A stretch of DNA of 64,000 nt from Verrucosispora sp. NA02020 (GTDB lineage Bacteria; Actinomycetota; Actinomycetes; Mycobacteriales; Micromonosporaceae), in NCBI RefSeq assembly GCF_013364215.1, contig NZ_CP054923.1:868001-932000 (forward strand), given 5' to 3'. The translations under genes and the position numbers were made by a program. Of the stretch, positions 8,794 through 17,242 are shown piece after piece (positions within the stretch are counted from its first letter, which is position 1; the number at the start of each line of letters is the position of its first letter). The notes under the pieces are model-generated. The model searched no databases. It saw only the letters and a program-made list of their open reading frames with translations, and was not told the DNA's origin.

Positions 8794-10096
8794 CGACTCG
8801 CTCCGTGCTCACGTCGGTGGACGCCGCACCGTTCGCGGCATCCGGTGCAGGGCTCGGCACGGCGTCCCGGTCCCGCCAGTCCGCAGGCAGCAGGTGGTCC
8901 AGCACGTCGTCGACCGTGACGGCACCCACCAGCCGGTTGTTCAGGTCGATCACCGGCATCGCGACCAGGTCGTAGGTGGCCATCCGGCGGGTGATCTCCG
9001 GCAGCGGCGTGGCCGGGCGCAACGGGTCGATGTCGTTGACCACCACCCCGCCGAGCAGGTCGGCCGGCGGCTCGCGGAGCAACCGCTGGAAGTGCACCAT
9101 GCCCAGGTAGCGGCCGGTCGGTGTGGCCATCGGCGCGCGGGACACGAACACCTGCGCGGCGACCGCCGGGGAGAGCTGCGGCTCCCGGATCCGGGCCAAA
9201 GCCTCCGCCACCGTCGCATCCGGCGGCAGGATGACCGGCTCCGAGGTCATCACGCTGCCGGCCGTGCCCGGGGTGTACTTGAGCAGTTGCCGCACCGGAT
9301 CGGCCTCGTCCGGCTCCATCAGGTCGAGCAGCACGTCCTGCTCCGGCGGCGGCAGCTCACCCAGCAGGTCGGCGGCGTCGTCCGGATCCATCTCCTCCAG
9401 CACGTCGGCGGCGCGCTCCCGGCCCAGCGCGGTGAGGATCTCCACCTGGTCGCGCTCGGGCAGCTCGCTCAGCACGTCGGCCAGCCGGGGGTCGTCCAGC
9501 GCCGCCGCGACCTCGTTGCGGCGGGCGTCCGGCAGGTCCTGCAACGCGTTGGCCAGGTCCGCCGGGCGCATGTCCTCCAGCACCGCCAGCAGGTTGGCGG
9601 TCCCCCCGGGCTCGGCGAGGCCGCTGAGCCCGCGAACCTTCTCCCACTCGACCTGCTGGAGGTTGCCCCGGCGGGCCAGCCGGCCGGTCTGCTCCCGGGC
9701 CGCCACCCGGGTCAGCGACCATTCCCCGGCCCGGCTGCACTCCATCGCCACGTCCACCACCGTCGCCGCCCGGTTCTCCGGGCCGAGCTGCACCCGACGG
9801 TCGAGCAGCTCCTGGAGCACCAGCAACTCGTTCGGGCGCTTCTCGAAGCGGCGCAGGTTCAACGTGCCACTGCCCAGCACCACCGCGTCCGCGTCGATCG
9901 AGATGATCCGGTTGATGGAGAGGAAGATGCGCCGCCGCATCGGGATCTCGGCGACCAGGCCCACCACCTCGGGCGGTCGCTGACCGGCGCGGAGGCGGCC
10001 CACCGCGTCGCGTACCCGGCCCACCTGGTCACCGTTCGGATCGAAGACGGCGACTCCGGCGAGACGGGCGAGGTAGACCCGAGTCGGCGTGCTCAC
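8786..10096 (-). CDS. MgtE N-domain and CBS-pair regulatory protein
   Basis: Cytosolic protein of 436 residues. It combines an N-terminal PRC-barrel-like segment (LARLAGVAVFDPNGDQVGRV), an MgtE intracellular N domain of helical repeats (LANALQDLPDARRNEVAAAL ... ADVLEEMDPDDAADLLGELP) and two CBS domains at the C-terminus (TVAEALARI ... and VMPVIDLNNRLVGAVTVDDVL). The MgtE membrane channel is absent, so it is a soluble Mg-sensing type protein rather than a transporter. TAGGCT lies seven bases before the GTG at 10096, suggesting a leaderless start; GTG at 10102 is the alternative. It resembles mycobacterial Rv1232c. Confidence 0.88.
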   Translation of the reverse strand: MSTPTRVYLARLAGVAVFDPNGDQVGRVRDAVGRLRAGQRPPEVVGLVAEIPMRRRIFLSINRIISIDADAVVLGSGTLNLRRFEKRPNELLVLQELLDRRVQLGPENRAATVVDVAMECSRAGEWSLTRVAAREQTGRLARRGNLQQVEWEKVRGLSGLAEPGGTANLLAVLEDMRPADLANALQDLPDARRNEVAAALDDPRLADVLSELPERDQVEILTALGRERAADVLEEMDPDDAADLLGELPPPEQDVLLDLMEPDEADPVRQLLKYTPGTAGSVMTSEPVILPPDATVAEALARIREPQLSPAVAAQVFVSRAPMATPTGRYLGMVHFQRLLREPPADLLGGVVVNDIDPLRPATPLPEITRRMATYDLVAMPVIDLNNRLVGAVTVDDVLDHLLPADWRDRDAVPSPAPDAANGAASTDVSTERVDD

Positions 10097-10177
10097 GGGC
10101 ACCAGCCTAGGGCGTACGCGGAAGTCAGCGCCCGGCTGTCACTTCCGGACAGCCCGGAGGGCCTAGTCTTTACCAAC

Positions 10178-11047
10178 ATGTCGACCTTGGCTTACGAGAT
10201 CGTGGACGTCTTCACCGACCGTCCGTACGCGGGGAACCCGCTCGCGGTGGTCTTCGGGGCCGACGGGTTGGCCACCGAACAGATGCAGTCGCTGGCCCGG
10301 GAGTTCAACCTCTCCGAGACGGTCTTCGTGCTGCCCGCGACCCAGGTCGGGGCCACCTACCGGGCCCGGATCTTCACCCCGAACGAGGAGTTGCCGTTCG
10401 CCGGCCACCCCAGCGTGGGAGCGGCGGTGACCGCCAGCCGGCGGGGCCTGTTCGGAACGGGTCAGGTCAGCCAGGAGTGCGGTGCCGGGGTGCTCCCGAT
10501 CGAGGTGACCGACGGCGGCGCCACGCTGACCGGCGGCACCCCCACCCTCGGGCCCGAGTTCGACCCGGAGCCGCTGCTGGAGGTGGCCGGACTGGCGGCC
10601 GGCGACCACTTCGGCCCGGCACCCCGGGTGGCCGGCTGCGGGCTGGAGTTCCCGTTCCTGCCGGTACGCCCCGACGCGCTGGCGAGGGCCGAGGTCAATC
10701 CGGTGGCAGCCCGGCGGTACGGAATCGAACACGTGAGCGTCTTCTCCTGGAACGCCGACGCGCAAACCGCACAGGCCCGCGTCTTCGTCCCCGGCCTCGG
10801 CGTACCCGAGGACCCGGCGACCGGGTCGGCCGCTCTCGGCCTGGGCGTGTGGCTGGTCGCCAGTGGCCTGCTGCCCGGCGAGGGCCGTTCCACGTACACC
10901 GTCCGACAGGGCGTCGAGATGGGCCGCCCGTCGACGCTGAGCTGCACGGTGACCGCCGCCGGTGGCACGGCGCTGGGCGCCAGCGTGGCCGGTCACGTCA
11001 TGCCGGTGGCCCGGGGCGAGATCCTGGTGCCGCCGTTCGTCGGCTGA
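10178..11047 (+). CDS. PhzF family isomerase/epimerase
   Basis: Diaminopimelate-epimerase-fold protein of 289 residues with the PhzF hallmarks YEIVDVFTDRPYAGNPLAVV at the N-terminus (catalytic Glu region LSETVFVLP follows), FAGHPSVGAA and DPATGSAALGLGVWL in the second half. Substrate unknown; most genomic PhzF homologues are not tied to phenazines and no phenazine genes are near. TAGTCT sits eight bases before the ATG, so the mRNA is probably leaderless. It is divergent from the MgtE-CBS gene and followed by a hypothetical gene 32 bases on. Confidence 0.88.
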   Translation: MSTLAYEIVDVFTDRPYAGNPLAVVFGADGLATEQMQSLAREFNLSETVFVLPATQVGATYRARIFTPNEELPFAGHPSVGAAVTASRRGLFGTGQVSQECGAGVLPIEVTDGGATLTGGTPTLGPEFDPEPLLEVAGLAAGDHFGPAPRVAGCGLEFPFLPVRPDALARAEVNPVAARRYGIEHVSVFSWNADAQTAQARVFVPGLGVPEDPATGSAALGLGVWLVASGLLPGEGRSTYTVRQGVEMGRPSTLSCTVTAAGGTALGASVAGHVMPVARGEILVPPFVG

Positions 11048-11079
11048 CCGACCGGGCACGCGTACGGGAGGATGTGGTG

Positions 11080-11586
11080 GTGACCGACGAGCGTGAGAGC
11101 ACCCCCCTGGTCGACGAGGCGATGAAGAAGGCCTCGGTGGCCTGGGTCGCGGTGGCGGGTGGACCGTCGCTCGCCCTGTGGTGCGTACCCCTGGAGAGCG
11201 CCCTGTTCGTGGTCAGCGGGCCGGGGGAGCAGTCCGCCCCCGGGTTGGCCGAGGTCGACGAGGCCCGGGTGACGCTCCGGGGCGACCACGGCGGCGCGAT
11301 CGTCACCTGGCCGGCCCGGGTGACCCGGGTGCGGCCCGGCACCGACGAGTGGGACACCCTGGCTCCGCTGGTCGGAGCGAAGCGGCTGAACGCCACGGGC
11401 ACCACCGCCGACCTGGTCGCCCGCTGGGCCGCCGACGACTGCGCCCTGGTCCGGCTCTCCCCCGGCGGTACGCCCGTCCACGGTGCCGACCTGCCCGCCG
11501 ACTCGCTCGCCGAGCCGCCCAGACCCACGCCGGCCGTCCGCGCCGTCCGCAAGCCGTTCCGGCTGCACCGCGTCCGGCGACGCTGA
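11080..11586 (+). CDS. hypothetical protein, possible FMN-binding split-barrel type
   Basis: Protein of 168 residues beginning VTDERESTPLVDEAMKKASV with GGAGGA seven bases upstream of the chosen GTG at 11080 (GTG codons at 11074 and 11077 are alternatives). The order of beta-rich segments SLALWCVPLESALFVVSGPGEQ ... ARVTLRG ... WPARVTRVRPGTDEW is like pyridoxamine-phosphate-oxidase-type proteins that act on or sense flavins, but no diagnostic residue could be read. It follows PhzF closely and may share its transcript. Confidence 0.72.
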   Translation: MTDERESTPLVDEAMKKASVAWVAVAGGPSLALWCVPLESALFVVSGPGEQSAPGLAEVDEARVTLRGDHGGAIVTWPARVTRVRPGTDEWDTLAPLVGAKRLNATGTTADLVARWAADDCALVRLSPGGTPVHGADLPADSLAEPPRPTPAVRAVRKPFRLHRVRRR

Positions 11587-11603
11587 CCGCAGCGCCGCCC
11601 CTG

Positions 11604-12347
11604 CTACGACACCGTCACCGCTGCGGCCCGCCCGGCTGGTAGCCGCTGCCGTCGGTCGACCTCCGTCGACTCGACCAACTCGACGACCTCACCGAGGGCG
11701 CCCAACGCCCGACCGGTCCACTCGGTGTCGACGTTGAAGACCAGATGATCGACCAGGTCCGGGGCGGCCAGCCGGGCCGCGCTCAGCCCGGCCCGCCGCG
11801 CGCCCGTCAGCTCCTGGCTGCCGCCGTCGCCCACGTACAGGCACTCCTCCGGACGCAGGCCCAGCCGCGCGCACGCCGCCAGGTACAACGCCGCGTCCGG
11901 CTTGCAGCGCCCCACCTGCACCGAGTAGATCCGCACGTCCAGCAGCGGCGCGACGGCCAACTCCGGCAGGAGCACCGGCAGTTCGTGCGTACAGTCGCTG
12001 ATCACACCGGTCCGGATGCCCCGGTCCCGCAGCGCCCGCAACGTCGGGACGGCCTCGTCCCGCAACCGGGTGTCGCCCCGTACGGCGTCCAACCGGGCCG
12101 TGGCCGCCGCCCGCAGCGCCTCCTCGGTCGGCCGTACGCCGGCCTGCTCGCACAGCCAGCGCAGGGTCGCCTCGGCACTGCCGAAGCGCCCGGCGGCGCG
12201 CTCGTAGAACGTGCGGTCGAGCAGCTCGACGAAGATGTCCGGCGGACAACCGAGCAACTGGGCGGTGACGCGGTGACCGGGACCGCGCTGGACCGGACGG
12301 GTCAGCGTGCCGAAGAAGTCGAACAGCACCGCCTGGAACCTGGGCAT
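11604..12347 (-). CDS. HAD family hydrolase
   Basis: Haloacid-dehalogenase superfamily protein, 247 residues. Motif I is VLFDFFGTL: Asp10 is the nucleophile, but the second acidic residue of DxD is Phe, a variant known in a subset of HAD proteins. Motif II is GVISDCTHE, motif III is the lysine in GRCKPDAALY, motif IV is CLYVGDGGSQELTGARRAG. The cap domain (about 20-90) is helical, type C1. The altered motif I makes a simple phosphatase role less certain. It is convergent with the gene ending at 11586 and divergent from the EamA transporter. Confidence 0.87.
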   Translation of the reverse strand: MPRFQAVLFDFFGTLTRPVQRGPGHRVTAQLLGCPPDIFVELLDRTFYERAAGRFGSAEATLRWLCEQAGVRPTEEALRAAATARLDAVRGDTRLRDEAVPTLRALRDRGIRTGVISDCTHELPVLLPELAVAPLLDVRIYSVQVGRCKPDAALYLAACARLGLRPEECLYVGDGGSQELTGARRAGLSAARLAAPDLVDHLVFNVDTEWTGRALGALGEVVELVESTEVDRRQRLPAGRAAAVTVS

Positions 12348-12454
12348 GGGGGAGCGCCTCCGGACGGGGTGAGGGGGGTCCCGACGGGCTGCGCATGATC
12401 GTAACGGACCGCTGACGGAAAGTGGTCATCGCGGTCGTGTGAGGATTGCGTCTC

Positions 12455-13375
12455 GTGCCACCCGAACCACACCGTCCCCCGGTCGACCTGCTGACCACCG
12501 GCGCACTCGCCGTCGCCGTGGTGGCGGTCTCCTCGTCCGCGCCGCTGATCGCGTTCGCCGCCGCGCCCGCACTCGCCATCGCCTTCTGGCGCAACGTGCT
12601 CTCGGTCGCCGTGCTGAGCCCGTACGCGCTCACCCGCCGGCGGGCCGAGTTCCGCTCCCTGCTGACCGGCGCGAACCGGCGTCAGGGCGTCTTCTGCGTA
12701 CTCTCCGGGGTCGCTCTGGCCGCGCACTTCGCCACCTGGATGCCGAGCGCGAAGCTCACCACGGTCGCCGCCGCGACCGCACTGGTCGCCACCCAACCGG
12801 TCTGGCAGGGGCTGATCGCCCGCCTCCAGGGCCGCCGACTGCCGCTGGGCGTCTGGGCCGGCATCGGAGTGGCGGTGCTCGGCGCGGTCCTCGCCACCGG
12901 CGCCGACTTCACCGTCTCCGGCACCGCCTTCGCCGGCGACCTGCTCGCCCTCGCCGGTGGCCTGTTCGGAGCGGTCTACACCGCGCTCGGCGAGCGTGCC
13001 CGGGTCACCGTCAGCACCGCCACCTACACCACCATCTGCTACGCGGTGTGCGGACTCGTCCTGTTGGTGATCTGCCTGGTCGGCCGCGTGCCGTTGGGCG
13101 GCTTCGACACCGGCACCTGGCTGGCCGTGATCGCGCTTGTCGCCGGGGCCCAACTGCTCGGCCACTCGATGTTCAGCTACGCGCTGCGGCGGATCCCGGC
13201 CACCACGGTCAGCGTGCTGATCCTGCTGGAGGCACCAGGCGCCGCCCTCATCGGCTGGGCCTGGCTGGGGCAGTTGCCCGCCGCGTCGAGCGTGCCCGGC
13301 CTGCTGCTGCTGTTGGTCGGTGTCGCCGTGGTGGTGCTGGCCAGCGCCCGGTCCGCCCGCCGGGTCACCCGCTAG
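12455..13375 (+). CDS. EamA/DMT superfamily transporter
   Basis: Ten-helix drug/metabolite transporter, 306 residues, with two EamA repeats (about 15-140 and 155-295). The first repeat shows ALAIAFWRNVLSVAVLSPYAL and TAALVATQPVWQGLI; the second shows ALAGGLFGAVYTALGERAR and ILLEAPGAALIGWAWLGQLP. The cargo cannot be read from sequence. GTG at 12455 has TGAGGA nine bases upstream; a TTG at 12446 is too close to that site. The last four bases overlap the convergent SDR gene. Confidence 0.88.
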   Translation: MPPEPHRPPVDLLTTGALAVAVVAVSSSAPLIAFAAAPALAIAFWRNVLSVAVLSPYALTRRRAEFRSLLTGANRRQGVFCVLSGVALAAHFATWMPSAKLTTVAAATALVATQPVWQGLIARLQGRRLPLGVWAGIGVAVLGAVLATGADFTVSGTAFAGDLLALAGGLFGAVYTALGERARVTVSTATYTTICYAVCGLVLLVICLVGRVPLGGFDTGTWLAVIALVAGAQLLGHSMFSYALRRIPATTVSVLILLEAPGAALIGWAWLGQLPAASSVPGLLLLLVGVAVVVLASARSARRVTR

Positions 13376-14217
13376 GAAGGGAGGCCGACCGCCGCCGCGC
13401 TGGCCGCCCAGAGCCGGGCCGCGAGCTGCGGATCGGACGCCTTGCGCAGCGGACGACGCGGTCGGCAGTCGAAGTAGTAACCGCCGCCGGTCAGGCGGGC
13501 CCGATCCTGGTTGGCCAGCCACACCAGCGTCTGCGCCCCCTTCACCGGGCCGCGCAGCGGCAACAACCGCATCCCCAGGGCCACCAACCGGCTGTCGCTG
13601 CCGAACCGGGTCCGCACCACGCCGGGATGGAAGCAGTACGAGTCGACGGCCGGCCACCGCCGGGCCGCCTCGGCCGTGAACAGGATGTTGGCCTGCTTGC
13701 TGGTCCCGTACGCGCCCATCGGGCGGTACCGCCGCAGTGGCCGGTTCAGGTCGTCCGGATCCAACGAACCACTACGGTGCGCGCCCGAGGCGGTCACCAC
13801 CATCCGCCCGACCCGGTCGGCCAACAGGTTGCTGAGCAGGAACGGCGCCAGATGGTTGGCCTGGATGGACAGCTCGAAACCGTCGACCGTGGTGATCGGC
13901 TGGAGCACGATCGCACCCGCGTTGTTGGCCAACACGTCGATCCGGTCGTACGCGGCCCGCACCTGCTCGGCCAACCGGCGTACGTCGTCCAGGGCCGCGA
14001 AGTCGGCGCGGAACGTCTCGGGACGCTCGCCGGACGCCTCGCGTACCTCGTCGGCGGCCGCCCGCAGCCGGGCCGGGTCCCGCCCGACGAGCACGAGCCG
14101 GTCACCCCGGCGCGCCAGGTCGATCGCCGCCGCCAGCCCGATGCCGGAACTCGCTCCGGTCACCAGCACGAGTCGACGGCCGGTGACGTCATCCGCAGGT
14201 CCATCCACCCCGGTCAC
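13372..14217 (-). CDS. SDR family NAD(P)-dependent oxidoreductase (retinol dehydrogenase-like)
   Basis: Short-chain dehydrogenase of 281 residues. The Rossmann motif LVTGASSGIGLAAA, the NNAG motif LANNAGA, and the catalytic Tyr-x-x-x-Lys YGTSKQAN are all present, with an Arg-rich segment after beta2 (GRDPARLRAA) that favours NADP. The C-terminal region resembles WW-oxidoreductase/retinol dehydrogenase-like proteins, which are common in actinomycetes with unknown lipid-like substrates. Start ATG at 14217 lies just upstream of the Rossmann fold. Confidence 0.88.
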   Translation of the reverse strand: MTGVDGPADDVTGRRLVLVTGASSGIGLAAAIDLARRGDRLVLVGRDPARLRAAADEVREASGERPETFRADFAALDDVRRLAEQVRAAYDRIDVLANNAGAIVLQPITTVDGFELSIQANHLAPFLLSNLLADRVGRMVVTASGAHRSGSLDPDDLNRPLRRYRPMGAYGTSKQANILFTAEAARRWPAVDSYCFHPGVVRTRFGSDSRLVALGMRLLPLRGPVKGAQTLVWLANQDRARLTGGGYYFDCRPRRPLRKASDPQLAARLWAASAAAVGLPS

Positions 14218-14292
14218 GGCACGAGATTACCGTGATCGCCGGTCCCGCCGAACCTCGACTTTCCCGTCGCCGTGACGACCGCCGGACCGGCC

Positions 14293-14321
14293 GCCCGCCC
14301 CGAATCCCGGCCGGGGCGGGC
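14293..14321 (-). terminator. GC hairpin downstream of the DUF4190 gene
   Basis: GCCCGCCCCG at 14293-14302 pairs exactly with CGGGGCGGGC at 14312-14321, loop of nine bases. It sits nine bases past the stop codon of the minus-strand gene at 14330. Confidence 0.65.
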
Positions 14322-14329
14322 CCACCTGT

Positions 14330-14836
14330 TCAGACGGTGGTCACGGCGGTGGCCCAGATGACGAAGATCGCCACGTAGACGAGTACCACCAGCGCGAAGA
14401 AGGCGGTGATGATCCAACCGACGATGATGGCCGCCTTCGCCATCCCCTCGCCCTCCTCGCCGGTCTCCCGGATCTGGCGGATGGCGACATGCCCCATGAT
14501 CGCGCCGATCGGAGCGGTGATGCACGAGCCGATCCCGATCAACGAGAGGATCAGGCCCACCAGGGCCAGCGAGTTGGTGCTCCGCTGCGGGTAGCCGTAG
14601 CCGTATCCGGGTTGGACCGGCGGCGGGTAACCGGGCGGCGGGTACGGCGCGGGAGCCGGCGGAAAATCAGACTTCGCCGCGTACGAGTCGATCGGCGGGT
14701 AGGGATCGGTCGGCTGGTACGGGTCGTACCCGGCGGGCTGGGAGGGGACCGACAGGAGCGGATCGGCCGGCGGACTGGAAGGCTGACCGGCCGACGCGGG
14801 GTCGGGCCAGCCACCGGCCGGTGGGGGCTGTGTCAT
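14330..14836 (-). CDS. DUF4190 domain-containing membrane protein
   Basis: Membrane protein of 168 residues. A Pro/Tyr/Gly-rich cytoplasmic N-terminus (1-98) leads into two membrane segments in the DUF4190 arrangement: LALVGLILSLIGIGSCITAPIGAIMGHVAI, the short basic loop RQIRETGEEGEGMAKA, then AIIVGWIITAFFALVVLVYVAIF (quoted in part by position, about 100-128 and 142-165). Function unknown. A second protein of the same build lies at 15867-16406, with an SDR gene in between on the other strand. Confidence 0.85.
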   Translation of the reverse strand: MTQPPPAGGWPDPASAGQPSSPPADPLLSVPSQPAGYDPYQPTDPYPPIDSYAAKSDFPPAPAPYPPPGYPPPVQPGYGYGYPQRSTNSLALVGLILSLIGIGSCITAPIGAIMGHVAIRQIRETGEEGEGMAKAAIIVGWIITAFFALVVLVYVAIFVIWATAVTTV

Positions 14837-15104
14837 CGGGCTCACTTCCGTCGCGATGTGGTGGCAGCCAGGGTAGCCATCGCGGGGTAGGGCGCGACGC
14901 GCCCGGCAGCGGGTGCGCGTTGCCCGGCACGGCGGCAGCAGGCAGGATCGCGGCATGGGGATTGACGCGCGCGCGGCGGACCGTTCCGGCAGCAGACCGA
15001 GGCGGGACGTCAGCCGCCCGGGAGTGGCCCGCCGCCCCCGCCCGGTGACCACACCGAGCGCGGCGGAGGACGACGCCCCGGCATCGTTGCCCGAGCCGGT
15101 GACC

Positions 15105-15860
15105 ATGCGACTGGACGGCAAGGTCGCCCTGGTGACGGGGGCAGGTAGCGCGGACGGGATCGGGTACGCCACCGCCCGCCGACTGACCGACCTCGGCGCC
15201 CGGGTGGCGATCGTCTCGACCACCCGCCGCATCCACGAGCGGGCCGGTGAACTCGGGGTCACCGGGTTCGTCGCCGACCTCACCGACGAGTCGGAGGTCG
15301 GCGCGCTGGCCGACGCCGTCGCCGAGCAGCTCGGCGACGTGGAGGTCCTGGTCAACAACGCCGGGCTGGCCAGCCGGGCGAGCCCGGAGGTGCTCCGGCC
15401 GGTCGCCCAGCTCAGCTACGAGGAGTGGCGTGCCGAGATCGACCGGAACCTGACCACCGCGTTCCTGTGCAGTCGGGCCTTCATCGGCGGGATGGCCGAA
15501 CGCGGCTGGGGTCGCATCGTCAACCTGGCAGCCACCGCCGGGCCGGTCAACGCCCTGCCCACCGAGGCGGCGTACGCGGCGGCGAAGGCCGGGGTGGTGG
15601 GCCTGACCCGGGCTCTGGCCATGGAGATGATCGCCGACGGGGTGACCGTCAACGCGGTCGCGCCCGGCACCATCTACACCGCCGCCTCCACGATGGCCGA
15701 GATCAAGCAGGGCCTGGGGACTCCGGTGGGCCGCCCCGGCACCCCCGACGAGGTGGCCGCGGCGATCACCTTCCTCTGCTCACCGGCGGCGTCGTACATC
15801 ACCGGGCAGATGCTGGTGGTCGACGGTGGCAACAGCGTGCGGGAGTCGCAGTTCCGCTGA
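15105..15860 (+). CDS. SDR family oxidoreductase (FabG-like)
   Basis: Classical SDR of 251 residues. It has the glycine-rich cofactor motif [16 protein letters not shown] (two residues longer than usual between the glycines), VLVNNAG, and [12 protein letters not shown] with the catalytic Tyr/Lys pair, ending in [13 protein letters not shown], typical of FabG-type reductases. Substrate unknown. ATG at 15105 is used; GTG two codons upstream (15099) is possible. The 268 bases upstream hold no gene that I can support. Confidence 0.88.
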   Translation: MRLDGKVALVTGAGSADGIGYATARRLTDLGARVAIVSTTRRIHERAGELGVTGFVADLTDESEVGALADAVAEQLGDVEVLVNNAGLASRASPEVLRPVAQLSYEEWRAEIDRNLTTAFLCSRAFIGGMAERGWGRIVNLAATAGPVNALPTEAAYAAAKAGVVGLTRALAMEMIADGVTVNAVAPGTIYTAASTMAEIKQGLGTPVGRPGTPDEVAAAITFLCSPAASYITGQMLVVDGGNSVRESQFR

Positions 15861-15866
15861 CCGTGG

Positions 15867-16406
15867 TCAGGTGTTCGTGCCGCTCGATCCGGCCCAGATG
15901 ACCAGCGCCAACCAGCCGCAGCAGGCCACCAGGTAGAGGCCGGTGAAGATGTAGCTGAGCGCCAGCCCCCAGGTGGCGAGCTGAGCGCCGTCCTCGCCGC
16001 TGGTGCGGAGCTGGCGCTTGGCCAGGTGACCGAGGGCGATGCCGGCCGGGGCGAAGACGAACGCGAAGACCAGCGACAGGATGGCGAGTACGTTCGTGCC
16101 GCCGCCTCCGCTGCCAGGCTGGGGTGACGGCGGCCCGTACGGGCCCTGCGGCGCGTACGGCGGCTGCTGCCCCCACTGCTGCCCGTGCGGCGGCTGCCCC
16201 GGATGCTCGTACGACGGCTGTCCGTACGCAGGCTGCCCGTACTGCTCTCCCGAGGGCCGACCGTACGGGTCACCCTCGGGCAGGCCGTACTGATCACCGG
16301 TCGGGCCGTACCGGTCGCCGTACGGCTGTGCGTGCGGTGGCTGGTGACCGCCCGGCGGCGGCTCGTAGGGCGACGGCGGCTGATCCGGCTCCGGTGGCTG
16401 GCTCAC
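15867..16406 (-). CDS. DUF4190 domain-containing membrane protein
   Basis: Protein of 179 residues. The first 105 residues are a disordered Pro/Gly/Gln/Tyr-rich tract with repeated GDxYG, GQPxY and PPYAPQGPYG units; the C-terminal 70 residues carry two membrane segments (VLAILSLVFAFVFAPAGIAL and LALSYIFTGLYLVACCGWLA) separated by GHLAKRQLRTSGEDGAQLA. This is the same design as the protein at 14330-14836. Such low-complexity tails are often cytoplasmic scaffolds. Function unknown. Convergent with the SDR gene (six-base gap). Confidence 0.85.
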   Translation of the reverse strand: MSQPPEPDQPPSPYEPPPGGHQPPHAQPYGDRYGPTGDQYGLPEGDPYGRPSGEQYGQPAYGQPSYEHPGQPPHGQQWGQQPPYAPQGPYGPPSPQPGSGGGGTNVLAILSLVFAFVFAPAGIALGHLAKRQLRTSGEDGAQLATWGLALSYIFTGLYLVACCGWLALVIWAGSSGTNT

Positions 16407-16804
16407 GTTCGTCGACGTTACCCGCAGTGATGGACCCTGTCCCCACGGTTGTCAGGAAGGCCCCGCCCAGCTGCCCGACCCTCCTCGGCGGCGGCTGTCG
16501 AGCTGAACCGTTCGTGCCGGTATGGTTTCTGGCTGGCCGTCTCGCTGGTGTCCTTCGGGGCGACTGTCGAGCTGAACCGTCTGTGCCGTCGTTGCTCTCG
16601 GCCGACACGATGCGGGCAGCGTGATCTGTCTTCGCTCTCAGCTCGATAGGGCCCGTGCAGGTATGACACGCCGGTCGCCGGATCGCCACCCGGCTCCGCC
16701 GAGGGGCGCCCTGCCCGCATCGGACCCCTCGGGCGCATCTGACCGGCCGCATCGGCTGAGCTGCACCGGCGGCAGCAAGACCGCGCCGGTTCAGTCGCGC
16801 CGGT
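16407..16804. other. 398-base intergenic region with direct repeats, no gene supported
   Basis: Both flanking genes read away on the minus strand. No reading frame here has actinobacterial codon bias or a ribosome site. The region contains a 17-base direct repeat (16495 and 16564) and runs into a tandem 14-mer at the 3' end of the CoA-binding gene. Part of it may be gene remnant. Confidence 0.6.
16495..16580. repeat. two 17-base direct repeats, 69-base period
   Basis: CTGTCGAGCTGAACCGT occurs exactly at 16495-16511 and again at 16564-16580, each followed by a few bases and TGTGCCG/CGTGCCG. The intervening 52 bases are not repeated. Confidence 0.8.
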
Positions 16805-16824
16805 TCAGTCGCGCCGGGTCAGGC
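16783..16824. repeat. tandem 14-mer spanning a stop codon
   Basis: GCGCCGGTTCAGTC is present at 16783-16796 and 16797-16810, with an imperfect third copy at 16811-16824. The middle copy contains the stop codon of the CoA-binding protein gene (TCA at 16805-16807 on the plus strand), so the duplication grew from the 3' end of that gene. Confidence 0.8.
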
Positions 16825-17212
16825 CGGCGGCGGCGCGCTCGACGATCAGGCAGCGGTCCTCGACGTAGTCGATGCCGGCCTGCTCCGCGATCTCCCGTGC
16901 CTGCGCGGAGACGATGCCGAGCTGCAACCAGACCGCCGGGGCACCGATCGCCACCGCCTGGCGGACCACCTCGACGGCGTCCTCCGCCGGGCGGAACACG
17001 TCGACCAGGTCGACCGGGTGCGGGATGTCGGCCAGGGAGCGGTAGACCGGTTCACCGAACAACTCGTCGGCGGTCGGATTGACCGGGACGATCCGCCACC
17101 CGTACCGCTGCATCTCGGCCGGTATGGCGTGCGCGGCCTTGCTCGGGTCGCGGGACGCGCCCACGACGGCGATCACGGCGGAGTCGGCGAGGATCTGCTG
17201 AGCGGTACGCAC
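16805..17212 (-). CDS. CoA-binding protein (YccU family)
   Basis: Single Rossmann-like CoA_binding_2 domain protein, 135 residues, the usual family length. Key motifs are AVIAVVGASRDPSKAAHAIP (nucleotide-binding loop), GWRIVPVNPTADELFGEPVY, VDLVDVFRPAEDAVEVV and AVWLQLGIVSAQAREIAEQA. The family binds CoA thioesters in structural work but its role is not established. It ends LTRRD at a stop codon that lies in a small tandem duplication. It sits 30 bases downstream of the radical SAM gene and is likely co-transcribed or independent. Confidence 0.9.
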   Translation of the reverse strand: MRTAQQILADSAVIAVVGASRDPSKAAHAIPAEMQRYGWRIVPVNPTADELFGEPVYRSLADIPHPVDLVDVFRPAEDAVEVVRQAVAIGAPAVWLQLGIVSAQAREIAEQAGIDYVEDRCLIVERAAAGLTRRD

Positions 17213-17242
17213 CAGCCGACTCTATCCGCGCCCGGAGGGCCC

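Noticed and set aside
12302..13657. 451-codon minus-strand frame over the EamA transporter
   Set aside because: Shadow. The plus-strand EamA gene has membrane helices in the right frame.
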